Assembly (NCBI GenBank): GCA_002404215.1
Contig: DHJG01000140.1
Span: 35,769 to 41,556 of the forward strand
Direction of reading: 5' to 3'
Length of the DNA: 5,788 bases
Source: Desulfosporosinus sp. UBA4726
Lineage (GTDB): Bacteria > Bacillota > Desulfitobacteriia > Desulfitobacteriales > Desulfitobacteriaceae
Shown: piece by piece, positions 5,308 to 5,788 of the stretch
How positions within the stretch are numbered: the stretch's first letter is position 1
Layout: each line of letters starts with the position of its first letter
Notes under the pieces: generated by a model
Database searches by the model: none
What the model saw: the letters and a program-made list of their open reading frames with translations, nothing else
What the model was told of the DNA's origin: nothing
Made by a program: the position numbers and the translations under genes

Positions 5308-5341
5308 ATATGGGTTAAATAGTACCGAGAGGAGAATGATT

Positions 5342-5536
5342 ATGCCTGAATTAACAACCAAAAATTTAACGATCTTAAACGACCAACTCGGGGCTGAAGC
5401 TTTATTAGTTCATAAGTTTGCCCAAGCCGCACAATCTGTCCAAGACCAAGCTATCAGTTCCCAACTTTCTGCCATTTCTGGACAGCATCGCAAGCACTAT
5501 GACACACTTCTGAATTATTTAAATTCTCATCAGTAG
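5342..5536 (+). CDS. Small ferritin-like/spore coat-associated protein, 64 residues
   Basis: The product starts MPELTTKNLTILNDQLGAEA and is a predicted two-helix hairpin: LNDQLGAEALLVHKFAQAAQ (about residues 12-31) and ISSQLSAISGQHRKHYDTLL (38-57). The second helix resembles the Q-H-x-x-H-Y-x-T-L-L-N-Y-L segment seen in CotF-like coat proteins of clostridial spore-formers. It is about half the length of a full ferritin-like four-helix bundle, so it may dimerise or pair with the next gene's product. GAGAGGAG at 5327-5334 is an excellent ribosome binding site seven bases before ATG 5342. It is too close to the in-frame ATG at 5336, and a longer start from TTG 5294 has no such site. Only 22 bases separate it from the Coat-F gene, so the two are likely one operon made in the mother cell during sporulation. 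Confidence 0.75.
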   Translation: MPELTTKNLTILNDQLGAEALLVHKFAQAAQSVQDQAISSQLSAISGQHRKHYDTLLNYLNSHQ

Positions 5537-5558
5537 ATTAAGAAAGGACGGGATCAAG

Positions 5559-5788
5559 TTGACAATGCAAAACACCATGTCAGAACAAGAAATTATTGCT
5601 GACCTATTGACAAGCGAAAAGCATCTCACTTCTTCGGTTAATACATTTATTACTGAATCAACTTGCGCTAATTTGAGGCAAAACCTAAAAGATATTCTCA
5701 CCGAAGAACATAGTATTCACGAAAACCTCTACAATATTATGAACCAAAAGGGATGGTATCCTACGAGCGATGCCGAAGCCAAAGAAGT
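5559..5788 (+). CDS. Coat-F family spore coat protein (3' end beyond window)
   Basis: The frame is open to the window edge with 76 full codons. The product begins MTMQNTMSEQEIIADLLTSE, continues with helices around SSVNTFITESTCANLRQNLK and ILTEEHSIHENLYNIMNQ, then GWYPT. This matches Coat-F (PF07875) proteins, where an EHxxHxxLYxxMxxKGWYP-type segment closes the domain. Most of the protein is therefore present and only a short tail is missing. Such proteins are deposited in the spore coat. The preferred start is TTG 5559, because AGGACG at 5545-5550 lies eight bases upstream. ATG 5565 and ATG 5577 are in frame but lie too far from that site. If ATG 5565 is used the protein loses two residues. 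It is the second gene of the operon with the 64-residue protein. Confidence 0.88.
   Translation, partial: MTMQNTMSEQEIIADLLTSEKHLTSSVNTFITESTCANLRQNLKDILTEEHSIHENLYNIMNQKGWYPTSDAEAKE

Noticed and set aside
5294..5341. TTG start giving an 80-residue coat-associated protein
   Set aside because: No ribosome binding site lies before it, and GAGAGGAG at 5327-5334 clearly serves ATG 5342.

Overview
The window looks like chromosomal DNA of a low-GC, endospore-forming Firmicute. A class Clostridia organism of the Desulfosporosinus/Desulfitobacterium kind is my best guess. The spore-former assignment rests on three genes: a Spo0E-type phosphatase, a Coat-F spore coat protein, and a small coat-like protein just ahead of it. 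The genus guess is inference from overall flavour and cannot be proven from the sequence alone.

Layout. Positions 1-548 (minus) hold a cysteine-rich flavodoxin-fold NAD(P)H oxidoreductase, cut by the window edge. It diverges from an MFS exporter at 721-1974 (plus), and each gene has its own extended -10 promoter in the 172-base gap. A block of small minus-strand genes follows: a 39-residue membrane protein (2000-2119), a Spo0E-like phosphatase (2222-2377), and an unrecognised 67-residue protein (2575-2778) with a strong terminator right after it. The first two are too short for a usual ORF cut-off. Next come a long-chain polyprenyl diphosphate synthase (3060-4055, plus) and a tetraprenyl-beta-curcumene synthase-family terpene cyclase (4056-5126, minus), which converge stop-to-stop with no bases between them. 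The right end is a two-gene spore coat operon on the plus strand (5342-5536 and 5559 to the edge).

How the parts fit. The two isoprenoid genes form a plausible pathway: the synthase makes a long all-trans prenyl diphosphate (probably C35) and the cyclase turns it into a monocyclic C35 terpene. In Bacillus subtilis the equivalent product, made by YtpB, is cyclised further by SqhC to sporulenes of the spore. Here the pair sits beside coat genes and a sporulation phosphatase, so a spore-lipid role is a reasonable inference. No squalene-hopene-type cyclase and no HepS-type partner subunit is in the window.

Non-coding points of note are a perfect 22-base palindrome inside the 39-residue gene, a tandem 15-base repeat upstream of the polyprenyl synthase, a strong terminator at 2527-2563, and several candidate promoters. 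I found no tRNA, rRNA, CRISPR array or insertion sequence.
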